This document shows, one piece after another, positions 23,479 through 30,518 of a stretch of 32,373 nucleotides of DNA. Position numbers and translations under genes: made by a program. Source of the stretch: a virus; IMG/VR virus record IMGVR_UViG_3300045417_000586, positions 1-32,373 of that record; one strand, given 5' to 3'. The notes beneath the pieces are model-generated. The model was not told where the DNA came from, did not search any database, and worked only from the letters and a program-made list of their open reading frames with translations. Position 1 is the first letter of the stretch, and the number at the start of each line of letters is the position of its first letter.

Positions 23479-23744
23479 GCGGGACCGCCTTCGTCGTCGT
23501 CGTCGTAGTAGTCGGCACCTTCGTCGTCGTCGGGGTCAAAGGCGAAGGCCTGCTCCCAGCACCACGGGTGGGTCCCGGAAATAATTTGCTCTCGCACCGC
23601 CTTGTCAAGTTCCGGGAACGCGACTTGGGCGAGCGCACCGCTGTTGTAAGCGGTGAGGCCAGCATTTGAGACGGTGACTTCGCCCGTGTAACCGCAGACG
23701 AAGCAACGACGGGTGGGTACGGTGGTGAGGAAGTCGTTGGACAT
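23475..23744 (-). CDS. Hypothetical protein with CxxC and acidic tail
   Basis: The 89-residue product has CFVCGYTG near the N-terminus, a candidate zinc site, and HPWCWEQAF later. It ends in a very acidic tail with runs of Asp (DPDDDEGADYYDDDDEGG). The family is unknown to me. The start is set by the promoter-like element, whose -10 box lies six bases upstream. It is the first gene of a five-gene minus-strand unit. Confidence 0.65.
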   Translation of the reverse strand: MSNDFLTTVPTRRCFVCGYTGEVTVSNAGLTAYNSGALAQVAFPELDKAVREQIISGTHPWCWEQAFAFDPDDDEGADYYDDDDEGGPA

Positions 23745-23750
23745 ACCATA

Positions 23751-23780
23751 ACGGTACAGGGGCGAAATCCTTCGGCGCAC
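23751..23780 (-). promoter_or_regulatory. Phage promoter-like element 3
   Basis: On the minus strand GTGCGCCGAA and GGATTT are followed by eight bases and TACCGT, then six bases and the ATG at 23744. It is divergent from element 4. Confidence 0.75.
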
Positions 23781-23794
23781 CAAGCCCGCGGTCG

Positions 23795-23824
23795 GCGCGC
23801 CGAAGGATTGCGATCCGTTAGTTT
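23795..23824 (+). promoter_or_regulatory. Phage promoter-like element 4
   Basis: GCGCGCCGAA and GGATTG are followed by eight bases and TAGTTT, then six bases and the ATG at 23831. Confidence 0.73.
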
Positions 23825-23830
23825 TGGGGC

Positions 23831-24073
23831 ATGACCACCACTTACAAGAGCAAACTCGTCTACCTCACGCGCGACTACGGTTCGTTCGTGGGCAGGACCA
23901 TCAAGCAGATCCGCCCGCTCACCAAGCACGAGTGCGAGGCGATGGGCTGGGAGTTCGAGCACGAGGATTATGCCGTCGTCGTGATTTTTGACGACGGTAC
24001 CGGGTTCATTCCGATGGCGGATCCCGAGGGCAACGGTGCAGGCTTCCTGATGAGCACGGCAGAATCCCGATGA
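23831..24073 (+). CDS. Small conserved-looking phage protein
   Basis: The 80-residue protein has GRTIKQIRPLTKHECEAMGWE and then VVIFDDGTGFIPMADPEGNGAGFL. The DDGT and D.EGNG.G blocks recur in small phage proteins I have seen, but I know no function. The start is fixed by the promoter-like element. Its stop overlaps the ATG of the next gene in ATGA, so they form one unit. Confidence 0.7.
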   Translation: MTTTYKSKLVYLTRDYGSFVGRTIKQIRPLTKHECEAMGWEFEHEDYAVVVIFDDGTGFIPMADPEGNGAGFLMSTAESR

Positions 24074-24633
24074 CGAACCTCGCCGACACGCTCAGGCGCC
24101 ACGTCGAAATCTCGAAGATGACGAAGATCGACGCCTGCCGTCGCAACAACGGCCCCGCGGACCTCGTGCCGATGTGCGTGTGGGTTGACGGCGAGGATCA
24201 GACGAACATCGCCATCGTCGATGCGAAGGGAAACACCTCTGACTTCATGCCCAAACTTCTCTCGCTGCTCGCCGAGCAGTCGCCGAAGGTCATCGTGTTC
24301 ATGTCGGAGTCGTTGGCCAAGCAGGTCGGTTCGACGAAGGAACTCGATGAGTTCTTGGCGACCAACAAGCCGGGCGACCTGCGGAAACTCTACGACGCCC
24401 ACGGTCCGTTGTCCGGACTCCAGGAACTCATCGCATTCAGTGCCCTGAGCGTCGTCACGGGCGAGCAGATGCAGGCCATTGCGAGGTTCACCTACGACGA
24501 TTCGGGTCTTCCGGTGTTCAGCGAGACCGAGATGATGGAAATCCCCAGGGCCGACATTGACAAGGCGAACATCAGTTGGCTGTTCGACAAGTTCTATGAG
24601 TTCATGAAATCGTCGCAGGCCGAGACGAACTGA
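24070..24633 (+). CDS. Hypothetical protein, 187 residues
   Basis: I do not recognise this gene. The protein is alpha/beta, with VPMCVWVDGEDQTNIAIVDA, then LLAEQSPKVIVFMSESLAKQVG, suggesting alternating strands and helices, and a C-terminal helical segment. It has no membrane segment. It starts in an ATGA overlap with the upstream gene. It runs 32 bases into the convergent end of the helicase gene. Confidence 0.68.
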   Translation: MTNLADTLRRHVEISKMTKIDACRRNNGPADLVPMCVWVDGEDQTNIAIVDAKGNTSDFMPKLLSLLAEQSPKVIVFMSESLAKQVGSTKELDEFLATNKPGDLRKLYDAHGPLSGLQELIAFSALSVVTGEQMQAIARFTYDDSGLPVFSETEMMEIPRADIDKANISWLFDKFYEFMKSSQAETN

Positions 24634-26497
24634 GTCTGCTCGCCACCCTCTGCCGGACTGACTGCACGACATCGCCACCGTCGACTGCCCCGGCGACGAC
24701 CTCCTCTTTCCGGGAGATCGTGCGGTGAATGTCCTCGTCAATGCTGCCCGCCATCAGCGCGTAGGTCACCCGGACCGATCCGCGCTGGCCGATCCGGTGT
24801 AGCCGGCCGTACGTCTGCTGCACATCGGCCGGCGTCCAGGGTAGTTCGACGAAAACTATGTCCTGGGCCGCGGTCAACGTGTGCCCGGTCTTCGCGGCCT
24901 CGATGGAGAGGGCTATTGCCGGGCTGTCCTCGACCGAATTCTCCTGAAATTTGCGCTTTGCCTCCTCGACATTGACCACCGACATGCCGCCCTGTATCTT
25001 GAGGCCGCCGTACCGGGCGGCAATCGCATCGACCACGTTGCGATGGTGGGCCGCGACCACCACTTTGCGCCCGGAGGCCACCATTTCGTCGATGAGCTCG
25101 AGCACGCCGGGCAATTTTGCCTCCGCGGCGAGCCGCCGAAGCACCGAAATGCGCGCAAGTTGCTCCGGGGTGTTGCTGGATCGGCCATTTTGCTCGAGCC
25201 AAGTCCCGACATCGGCCTCTGCGACGGCATAATCTCGTTTTCCCTTCTCTGAACCCTCAAAATAGACGGTTGATTCGAGCACTGGGGGCAGTTCGGAGAG
25301 GACTTGATCCTTCGTTCGCCGGATGTAGCACGTCGAACGCAGCGTCGAGTTGAGTTCCTCAAGATTCGAGTGTCCATCAATGCGGAACTGGCCGAATTTG
25401 TCCCGATGTGCGTCGCAATACCGGCGCCAGAAGCCCATGCGACCGCCGAAAGTGTCGAGTTTTCCAAGAATGTCGAGCTGGGAGACGTACTCTGCCGGGC
25501 GGGAGGTCACCGGAGTGCCGGTCAGCAGCAGAATCGGGGTCGTAATTGACGCTCGGCGGCATATTTTGATCGCGGCCTTCGTGCGTTGCGCCGTGTGAGC
25601 CTTGAGATAGTGGCTTTCGTCGAACACGTAGCCCCCCAACCCCGTCAACTGAGCCTGCCATGCGAAGAGATTCGGGTAACCGATGACGACAATGTCGTAA
25701 GTCCCGAACTCCGGGAACTGTTTGCGCCCAGAAACGATGGCAATTCGGCGTTCTGGCAACCATTTTTCGTACTCCTTGGCCCAGTTGAGCGTCAAATTCG
25801 CCGGGCACACGACTGCGACGGGGTAAATGGGTGACTGGCGGTGCATTTCCTCAATGGATGCGATGGCCTGGAGCGTCTTTCCCAGACCCATCTCGTCGGC
25901 AATGAAGCAACGACGCCGGTTTCTTGCGTATGCGACGCCGGCTTTCTGGTACGGCATGAGTTTTTCGAACCCGGCGATGGAAATTTCTGCGCCGGTCGAG
26001 CGAGATTCGGCCAATGCGGCTTCCATGTACGCCTGAATCTTGCCGGCTTCGACCCGGACATCATCCGGAATGTGCATTCGGAAGCGCTCTGACCAGGCGA
26101 TTGACTGCGAGATTGACGAAATTGGCGCTCGCCAGGCCTTCGTCTTGGCATCCCAGGTGATGCCCGGTATCTGCTTGATGCTGCGGACCTTCACCGGGTC
26201 GTAATTGAAGCTCAGAAAGACGAACTTCCCGGCCAAATAAATGCCCGAACCGGGGTTCTTGTGGTTCGGGACATCGAGAACCAGCACGTCCGGCTCGATG
26301 GTCAGGCCGATTTCGACGGCGAAGTTCCTCGCCGGGACCAGCGATGTCACCGGGACGCGCCAAGTCTTGTCGACCTTGTCCCATCTCGCCCCGGCAATCT
26401 GCTTTATCATGTCCACTTCGGCCCTGTCGTACGGCCAATCAAGCACCAGGTGGTCGTCGTTCAGGGACATCCGCCCCTTGGTTCCCTCCGTCGGCAC
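24602..26497 (-). CDS. SNF2-family helicase with two HARP-like repeats
   Basis: The 631-residue protein has an SF2 SNF2 ATPase core: DEMGLGKT at 201-208 (Walker A Lys207), DESH at 293-296, and a C-terminal QQTYGRLHRIGQRG motif VI. Before it lie two related repeats of about 50 residues, with GARWDKVDKTWRVPV and GITWDAKTKAWRAPI, that resemble the HARP repeats of SMARCAL1. SMARCAL1-type enzymes reanneal DNA strands at stalled forks, so a role in phage replication or recombination is likely. The GTG at 26497 has a TAGTCT box six bases upstream and fits leaderless transcription. An ATG at 26470 with AAGGGG before it is an alternative. Confidence 0.9.
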   Translation of the reverse strand: MPTEGTKGRMSLNDDHLVLDWPYDRAEVDMIKQIAGARWDKVDKTWRVPVTSLVPARNFAVEIGLTIEPDVLVLDVPNHKNPGSGIYLAGKFVFLSFNYDPVKVRSIKQIPGITWDAKTKAWRAPISSISQSIAWSERFRMHIPDDVRVEAGKIQAYMEAALAESRSTGAEISIAGFEKLMPYQKAGVAYARNRRRCFIADEMGLGKTLQAIASIEEMHRQSPIYPVAVVCPANLTLNWAKEYEKWLPERRIAIVSGRKQFPEFGTYDIVVIGYPNLFAWQAQLTGLGGYVFDESHYLKAHTAQRTKAAIKICRRASITTPILLLTGTPVTSRPAEYVSQLDILGKLDTFGGRMGFWRRYCDAHRDKFGQFRIDGHSNLEELNSTLRSTCYIRRTKDQVLSELPPVLESTVYFEGSEKGKRDYAVAEADVGTWLEQNGRSSNTPEQLARISVLRRLAAEAKLPGVLELIDEMVASGRKVVVAAHHRNVVDAIAARYGGLKIQGGMSVVNVEEAKRKFQENSVEDSPAIALSIEAAKTGHTLTAAQDIVFVELPWTPADVQQTYGRLHRIGQRGSVRVTYALMAGSIDEDIHRTISRKEEVVAGAVDGGDVVQSVRQRVASRLSSSRPATIS

Positions 26498-26503
26498 GGA
26501 ATC

Positions 26504-26513
26504 AGACTACCAT
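26504..26513. promoter_or_regulatory. Overlapping divergent -10 boxes (TAGTCT minus, TACCAT plus)
   Basis: Minus-strand TAGTCT (26504-26509) is six bases before the GTG at 26497. Plus-strand TACCAT (26508-26513) is seven bases before the ATG at 26521. The two boxes overlap by two bases, so both genes cannot easily be transcribed at once. Confidence 0.5.
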
Positions 26514-26520
26514 TTCTCGC

Positions 26521-26805
26521 ATGGCGAAAAAATTCGACACGAATCCGGTGACGCCCGGCGACGACGATGAGCTGAACGGCCTGTCGGCGGAGCTGTTGCA
26601 GCAGAGAATTGCGGCGCTCGAGCTGCGGATACGAAGCATCGAGAAAAGCATAAGCTTGACCCTGTCTGACCCGGCGTTCAGGACGAGGCTCGACCCAGAT
26701 GATGCTTCGTGGGCCAAGAACGAGAAGTCGCTCGGACGCATCGCCGGCATCATTTCCAACCCGATTGGCAGACTGAGGAAACGTCTCGACGACGAGACGG
26801 CCTAG
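26521..26805 (+). CDS. Coiled-coil hypothetical protein, 94 residues
   Basis: The protein has a helical heptad-like stretch (ELLQQRIAALELRIRSIEKSI) suited to a coiled coil, and charged ends. No domain is recognised. It diverges from the helicase gene with overlapping -10 boxes. It ends one base before the stop of the minus-strand gene at 26807. Confidence 0.65.
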   Translation: MAKKFDTNPVTPGDDDELNGLSAELLQQRIAALELRIRSIEKSISLTLSDPAFRTRLDPDDASWAKNEKSLGRIAGIISNPIGRLRKRLDDETA

Positions 26806-26806
26806 A

Positions 26807-27058
26807 TCACGAGAGTTGCCGTCCCAACTTCAGTTCGGCCAACTTGGCCGTCTCGATCAGCCTGAGGATCATCTCCAGGATTTCGCCGTCGGTGGCAAGT
26901 TCGCCGTCGATCTCCATCGTCGCACGGATCGCATCGAGCGTGAACCCGTGCAACCCGGACTCAACCTCATCCGCCCACATCATCGGATCCTTGCCGTCGG
27001 CGACGGCAATCAGCGGGTTCATGAAAAACTCGTGCCACTGTTCGGGGGTCAGGCTCAT
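26807..27058 (-). CDS. Hypothetical protein, 83 residues
   Basis: The protein begins SLTPEQWHEFFMNPLIAV and continues as mostly helical, with ILEMILRLIETAKLAELKLG at the end. No family is known to me. The ATG overlaps the stop of the WGR-like gene in ATGA, so it belongs to that transcript. Longer upstream starts would read through the WGR-like gene in another frame. Confidence 0.62.
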   Translation of the reverse strand: MSLTPEQWHEFFMNPLIAVADGKDPMMWADEVESGLHGFTLDAIRATMEIDGELATDGEILEMILRLIETAKLAELKLGRQLS

Positions 27059-27381
27059 GCGTCCACCAACTCTATGTGGCGGGCGTAGTCGTGCCAGTAC
27101 CCTCCGTCGAGTTTCTTGCGCACGACCCGATAGGCGGACCGATAGGCCTCGTGGTAGTCGTCGCACGCGGCAACGGTGTCGCCCGAGAGTTCGTACAGTT
27201 CCTGTCCGTCGGCCTTGCCCCAGAACTTCTTGACGACGAAGATCCCATCCTTGCGAAGTTCGATTCGCACGATGTATTGCTTGAGGCCGCCCATCGAGCC
27301 ACGGGATCCGTCGCTCTTGGCGAGCAGTCTCCACGTGGCGACTGCGCCTCGGTCGTAGGTCGGGTTGTCGAGTGTGGTCAT
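27055..27381 (-). CDS. WGR-domain-like protein
   Basis: The 108-residue protein has KQYIVRIELRKDGIFVVKKFWGKADGQ, then AACDDYHEAYRSAYRVVRKKLDGGYWHDY. The order is strand, WG(R/K) with G.GQ, then a helix ending in K...GY, as in WGR domains, which bind nucleic acid in PARP and some bacterial proteins. Arg is Lys in the motif here. The promoter at 27399-27428 and a GGAGG site before the ATG support the start. The helicase gene lies further along the same strand. Confidence 0.55.
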   Translation of the reverse strand: MTTLDNPTYDRGAVATWRLLAKSDGSRGSMGGLKQYIVRIELRKDGIFVVKKFWGKADGQELYELSGDTVAACDDYHEAYRSAYRVVRKKLDGGYWHDYARHIELVDA

Positions 27382-27398
27382 TGTTCCTCCGTGCTTCC

Positions 27399-27428
27399 AC
27401 TATGTCGGGTCGTCATCCTCGGGCGCAC
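27399..27428 (-). promoter_or_regulatory. Phage promoter-like element 11
   Basis: On the minus strand GTGCGCCCGA and GGATGA are followed by eight bases and CATAGT, then a short leader with GGAGG and the ATG at 27381. It is divergent from element 5. Confidence 0.65.
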
Positions 27429-27445
27429 GGGCCGGCCCGGGCAGG

Positions 27446-27475
27446 GTGCGCCGAGGGATTGCGACGAGGCATACT
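27446..27475 (+). promoter_or_regulatory. Phage promoter-like element 5
   Basis: GTGCGCCGAG and GGATTG are followed by eight bases and CATACT, then six bases and the ATG at 27482. Confidence 0.72.
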
Positions 27476-27481
27476 TGGACC

Positions 27482-27640
27482 ATGGCAGGAAACAGGCTCG
27501 AGGATCTTCAGGAACGCTCGCCCGACTTGCTCTCGCTGTGTTGCGAGGCCTTCACCACCTACATGGAGGTCGGCACCGACGACAAGGGTGAAACCGTCTG
27601 GGCTCTGTGTTGCAAGGCTTGCTACGGGATAATCGAGTAG
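27482..27640 (+). CDS. Small Cys-rich hypothetical protein, 52 residues
   Basis: The peptide has two Cys pairs, LCCEAF and LCCKACYG, that could bind a metal between two short helices. No family is recognised. The start is set by the promoter-like element. The next element of the same kind begins at its stop codon. Confidence 0.6.
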   Translation: MAGNRLEDLQERSPDLLSLCCEAFTTYMEVGTDDKGETVWALCCKACYGIIE

Positions 27641-27669
27641 CGCGCCGAAGGATTGTGCGCGGTTAATTT
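27640..27669 (+). promoter_or_regulatory. Phage promoter-like element 6
   Basis: GCGCGCCGAA and GGATTG are followed by eight bases and TAATTT. Here a leader of about 20 bases with AAGGAGGGG separates it from the ATG at 27695, so the element is not tied to leaderless starts. Confidence 0.7.
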
Positions 27670-27694
27670 CATGGTGGACCCACAAGGAGGGGAC

Positions 27695-28117
27695 ATGGAC
27701 TACGCAGTAAGCAGGAGACTCACCGAGCAGGTGTCGGCCGAGATCCAGACCGCCATTCTCCCGATTCTGGAGAAGTACGGTCTCAAAATCACGAAGTTCG
27801 CGTCCAAGTACGGCGACTCGTACGGTCTCACCATCTCGGCAGTCACCACCAAACTTGACGAGTCCGGCGTGAACCTGAACTCCGCAGAAGCGATTTACTA
27901 CGACCGCTTCGGCTACTGCGACTACGACCACGAGGGCAACCCCATCAAACTCACCGCCAAACTCGGCACGAAGTTCGACAACCGCGGTCGCAAGTTCGTG
28001 TTCGCGGGCATTCGCTCGCGCGGAAAGAACAAAATCGTCGCCAAGTGCGAGCAGGACGGCAAGGACTACGTGTTCGCGGACACGATAATCCCGCAACTCA
28101 ACGAGGCGTCCAAATAG
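27695..28117 (+). CDS. Hypothetical protein, 140 residues
   Basis: I do not recognise it. It is alpha/beta, beginning with a long helix (LTEQVSAEIQTAILPILEKYG) and then strands (LKITKFASKYGDSYGLTISAVTTKL). It is rich in Lys, Asp and Tyr, with no membrane segment. The ATG at 27695 is preceded by a strong AAGGAGG. Earlier in-frame starts overlap the -10 box and are rejected. Confidence 0.7.
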   Translation: MDYAVSRRLTEQVSAEIQTAILPILEKYGLKITKFASKYGDSYGLTISAVTTKLDESGVNLNSAEAIYYDRFGYCDYDHEGNPIKLTAKLGTKFDNRGRKFVFAGIRSRGKNKIVAKCEQDGKDYVFADTIIPQLNEASK

Positions 28118-28147
28118 GTGCGCCCGAGGATTGCGACGAGACACAAT
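28118..28147 (+). promoter_or_regulatory. Phage promoter-like element 7
   Basis: GTGCGCCCGA and GGATTG are followed by eight bases and CACAAT, then six bases and the ATG at 28154. Confidence 0.7.
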
Positions 28148-28153
28148 AGGGTC

Positions 28154-28393
28154 ATGAACGACAAACGACTCTTCACCTCACTCGTCTCGCTCGCGGCGAT
28201 CAACACCGTGTTGGTCGCCGTCGGGGTTGCCCTGATGCCGAGCATCGCGCTCGCCGTCGTGTGGGCGCTGTGCGCCCTCACCCTGCACCTCGCATCGATG
28301 GTGTACCTCGCCGCTCGGGAACTCGGGCGAGAGTTCGGCGCGCACCAAGAATGGGTCGCGCGGTTCGAGCGCCAGATGCTCGACGACAAGTGA
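28154..28393 (+). CDS. Small two-helix membrane protein, 79 residues
   Basis: Two hydrophobic helices, LVSLAAINTVLVAVGVALM and IALAVVWALCALTLHLASMV, are followed by a charged tail. No signal peptidase site is evident, so it should be an inner-membrane protein. Its function is unknown. It starts six bases after the -10 box of the promoter element. Confidence 0.68.
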   Translation: MNDKRLFTSLVSLAAINTVLVAVGVALMPSIALAVVWALCALTLHLASMVYLAARELGREFGAHQEWVARFERQMLDDK

Positions 28394-28425
28394 TCGGATC
28401 GGTCCGGTCTCGCTAGGGTGGAGAC

Positions 28426-28617
28426 ATGAATTCGGACGAGGCAAGGCGAGAGGTGGGCAGACTCCTGACCGAGCGCGACTGCTCGGGCATGACGGGATCG
28501 ATGCGCAGCATCGCCAACGACTACGCCAACTACCGCTACGAGATGAACCTCGGCATGGCCTCGGCTCTCCTGAAGGTTCTCCGTCGCCAGCCGTACTGGC
28601 GGGAGGGGACGAAATGA
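28426..28617 (+). CDS. Hypothetical protein, 63 residues
   Basis: The protein is helical and charged (SDEARREVGRLLTERDC, then ANDYANYRYEMNLGMASALLKVLRR). A TAGGGT box is six bases before the ATG and a weak GGAG also lies there. It overlaps the next gene in ATGA. The family is unknown. Confidence 0.6.
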   Translation: MNSDEARREVGRLLTERDCSGMTGSMRSIANDYANYRYEMNLGMASALLKVLRRQPYWREGTK

Positions 28618-28934
28618 GCCGTGGCATTCGGTGCTTCGTTGCGGGGGTCGGCCTGACACTGTTGCTCGTGTTCGCCTGGTCAAGATCCCAGGACTCCGAC
28701 GCCTACGAGTGCGAGAAGACGCCGATCCTGAGTGCCGAGGGCGACGACTACTGGGGGTACATCGAGCGGCACTGCGAGGGCAACCTCCAGAACGCCGCAG
28801 ACGATGTGGTTTCCTTCTACGGCCCGACGCTGATGCCGGGTCGGGTTATTTACCTGCCGACCTCCGACGAGTGTGAACTCCAACTGGTGCTCATGCCCAA
28901 CGGAAACGAGTATGTGTACGAAACCTGCCCCTAG
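28614..28934 (+). CDS. Secreted or anchored LysM-like protein, 106 residues
   Basis: A basic start and a hydrophobic run (CFVAGVGLTLLLVFAW) form a signal peptide or anchor. The rest includes YWGYIERHCEGNLQNAADDVVSFY and TLMPGRVIYLPT, a pattern like a LysM repeat, which binds the glycan part of cell walls. Four Cys residues in the exported part could form disulfides. It overlaps the upstream gene in ATGA. Together with the transglycosylase it suggests some cell-envelope activity. Confidence 0.6.
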   Translation: MSRGIRCFVAGVGLTLLLVFAWSRSQDSDAYECEKTPILSAEGDDYWGYIERHCEGNLQNAADDVVSFYGPTLMPGRVIYLPTSDECELQLVLMPNGNEYVYETCP

Positions 28935-28988
28935 CGCACCCGCGGAAGCGGTGGTAGGGTGGTCCCACTACGAGAGAGGAGTAGCAAC

Positions 28989-29087
28989 ATGGGCATCCTG
29001 ATTCCGTTCGTCATCATCTTCGTGTTGGGCTCGTTGCTGTGGTTCGCCGGGCGAGGCGACCCAGACAAGGATCGGCAGTGGCCGTGA
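28989..29087 (+). CDS. Putative 32-residue membrane protein
   Basis: The peptide starts MGILIPFVIIFVLGSLLWFA and ends in a charged tail (GRGDPDKDRQWP), a single-pass form. A GAGAGGAG site lies seven bases before the ATG and a TAGGGT box near 28955 could be its -10. Together these make a real gene more likely than chance. Confidence 0.58.
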   Translation: MGILIPFVIIFVLGSLLWFAGRGDPDKDRQWP

Positions 29088-29118
29088 CCGTTCACGATGC
29101 AATCGGCGCGGCAACCAA

Positions 29119-29268
29119 GTGCTCGCCGTGCGGTTCTCAGTCCCGACCCACGACTGCCGCGTGCAGTTGTTCAGCTTCCTGAAAATCACGCCCGATCCCG
29201 GCCACCATCAGTACTCGACACTCGGCATGAAGTGTTGCGAGTGGGGGTTTGATCCGAACGACGACTAG
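29119..29268 (+). CDS. Possible small Cys-containing protein
   Basis: This frame reads VLAVRFSVPTHDCRVQLF, then QYSTLGMKCCEWGFDPNDD to a stop at 29268. Composition looks protein-like, but the GTG at 29119 has no ribosome site or -10 box at the usual distance, and another frame is also open. It fills the gap before the convergent gene at 29289. Confidence 0.33.
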   Translation: MLAVRFSVPTHDCRVQLFSFLKITPDPGHHQYSTLGMKCCEWGFDPNDD

Positions 29269-29288
29269 GTCGCGCGACGGAGGTGTGA

Positions 29289-29714
29289 CTACTTGTTGGC
29301 GAAGTGTTTTTCCACCTCGTCGTGACCTGCCCACAACCGACGACGGAAGGCGAGATTGTCCGAACCGACCTTCGTCGCAACCCACGAGCGAATCTTGTCC
29401 TTCGGCATGCGAGCGAACTCCCTGTACACGAGGTCATAGCCTTCGCCATCCGAGTTGTCGAAATCTGCGAGAATCTCGCTCGGCAAATCACCGAAGTCAA
29501 GACCGAACATGTCTCCGTAGTCGCCCAAGTAGGCGACACGGTCGCCGTGCCACTCGCCACCCTCTGCCGTGAGTTCACGAGCGAACTGCACCAGACTGCC
29601 TGCGAAGTCCCTCTTCGGCGTGCCGAACTCGCCCAACTTGTAGCCGAGCCCCAAGTCGTGTGGCGACACATACTCCCTCTTGTCCAAGTTGGCGAGAACG
29701 AATCCTTGTCCCAT
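29289..29714 (-). CDS. Conserved-type hypothetical protein beginning MGQ...NLDKREY
   Basis: The 141-residue protein starts MGQGFVLANLDKREYVSPHDLG, a beginning I know from a widespread uncharacterised family (MGQ, then N..K.EY..P). Later it has WHGDRVAYLGDYGDMFG, also typical of that family. No catalytic motif is visible. The ATG at 29714 follows a strong AGGAGG, and the promoter element lies just upstream. In-frame starts further up run through the promoter. Confidence 0.75.
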   Translation of the reverse strand: MGQGFVLANLDKREYVSPHDLGLGYKLGEFGTPKRDFAGSLVQFARELTAEGGEWHGDRVAYLGDYGDMFGLDFGDLPSEILADFDNSDGEGYDLVYREFARMPKDKIRSWVATKVGSDNLAFRRRLWAGHDEVEKHFANK

Positions 29715-29731
29715 GTTTTCCTCCTGCATAG

Positions 29732-29761
29732 ATGATACGGCGACGAAATCCGTGGGCGCAC
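29732..29761 (-). promoter_or_regulatory. Phage promoter-like element 8
   Basis: On the minus strand GTGCGCCCAC and GGATTT are followed by eight bases and TATCAT, a good -10 box, then a leader with AGGAGG and the ATG at 29714. Confidence 0.77.
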
Positions 29762-29787
29762 CGAGGATCTTCGTGGGGCGATGCCGA

Positions 29788-29817
29788 GTGCGCCCATGGA
29801 TTGCGATCTCGTATGCT
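29788..29817 (+). promoter_or_regulatory. Phage promoter-like element 9
   Basis: GTGCGCCCAT and GGATTG are followed by eight bases and TATGCT, a near-consensus -10 box. A leader of about 45 bases with GGGAGG follows before the GTG at 29868. It diverges from element 8. Confidence 0.77.
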
Positions 29818-29867
29818 TGGGTCACAGTTCGCACCGTGTCGTGCGTAGCAGATACCGGGAGGTAATC

Positions 29868-30152
29868 GTGAGCATTCGGGAGACACACAAGACCACCATC
29901 ACCCTTGATGTTCAGCAACTTTTCGAGGTGAGCAAGGCAATCACGGATCGTATCGCTCGGTATGCGACTTCGCCCGACGAGATGTACCCGTATCGCCTGC
30001 AGGATCTCGCCGTGCTTCAGTCGGTTCAGCAGGTGCTGGAGAAGAACATTCAGTTCGTCTGCGACGGCTACGACGACGAGATTGCCACCGACGAAGCCAC
30101 CGAACTTGACGACGAGGAAGCAATGAAGCGATTCTTGGAGGGGGACAAATGA
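29868..30152 (+). CDS. Hypothetical helical acidic protein, 94 residues
   Basis: The protein has ITLDVQQLFEVSKAITDRIARYA and LQDLAVLQSVQQVLEKNIQFV, two helices, and an acidic tail (DDEIATDEATELDDEEAMKRF). The family is unknown. A GTG start with GGGAGG five bases before it was chosen over earlier in-frame codons, which lie in the promoter region. It overlaps the next gene in ATGA. Confidence 0.65.
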   Translation: MSIRETHKTTITLDVQQLFEVSKAITDRIARYATSPDEMYPYRLQDLAVLQSVQQVLEKNIQFVCDGYDDEIATDEATELDDEEAMKRFLEGDK

Positions 30153-30433
30153 ACCGTCAGCAGATAATGGACAGCGTCCGGGACTTCGTCGTCAATGACT
30201 TGGGCGACGATGAAGGCGAGAACGACGAGATCATCAAGGATCAGGTCGAGTCTTGGGATGGCGCAGACTGGCACGATGTCGTTGATGTCGCGCGAGAACT
30301 CATGAAGCAGGATGGCTTCACGGAGAGACAGAAGAACTTGTTTTCTCGCATAGTGTCTCGCATAGATTTCGAGTGGCAAGCCGCCCACGACCGAAGCATT
30401 GACCCCGACCTCAATGAGTGGGGTTACCCCTGA
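30149..30433 (+). CDS. Hypothetical acidic protein, 94 residues
   Basis: The product is acidic and mainly helical (IMDSVRDFVVNDLGDDEGENDEII), with WDGADWHDVVDVARELM and FSRIVSRIDFEWQAAHD. It is not recognised. The ATG overlaps the stop of the previous gene, and GGAGG lies just upstream, so the two are translated together. Confidence 0.63.
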   Translation: MNRQQIMDSVRDFVVNDLGDDEGENDEIIKDQVESWDGADWHDVVDVARELMKQDGFTERQKNLFSRIVSRIDFEWQAAHDRSIDPDLNEWGYP

Positions 30434-30480
30434 CCCGTCTGGGGTGAAGTGTGGGACGAGGGTAATCAGTCGTAAGGATT

Positions 30481-30512
30481 GTCGCCAGGCGACGAGCATC
30501 TTGCTTTAAACT
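30481..30512 (+). promoter_or_regulatory. Operator-like inverted repeat with -10 box TAAACT
   Basis: GTCGCC A GGCGAC at 30481-30493 is a perfect inverted repeat and follows GGATTG-like sequence. TAAACT at 30507-30512 is six bases before the ATG at 30519, giving a leaderless start. The arrangement differs from the eleven standard elements. Confidence 0.48.
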
Positions 30513-30518
30513 TGGACC

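Noticed and set aside
30422-30445. ACCCC/GGGGT hairpin after the gene ending at 30433 as a terminator
   Set aside because: The stem is only five pairs and no T run follows.
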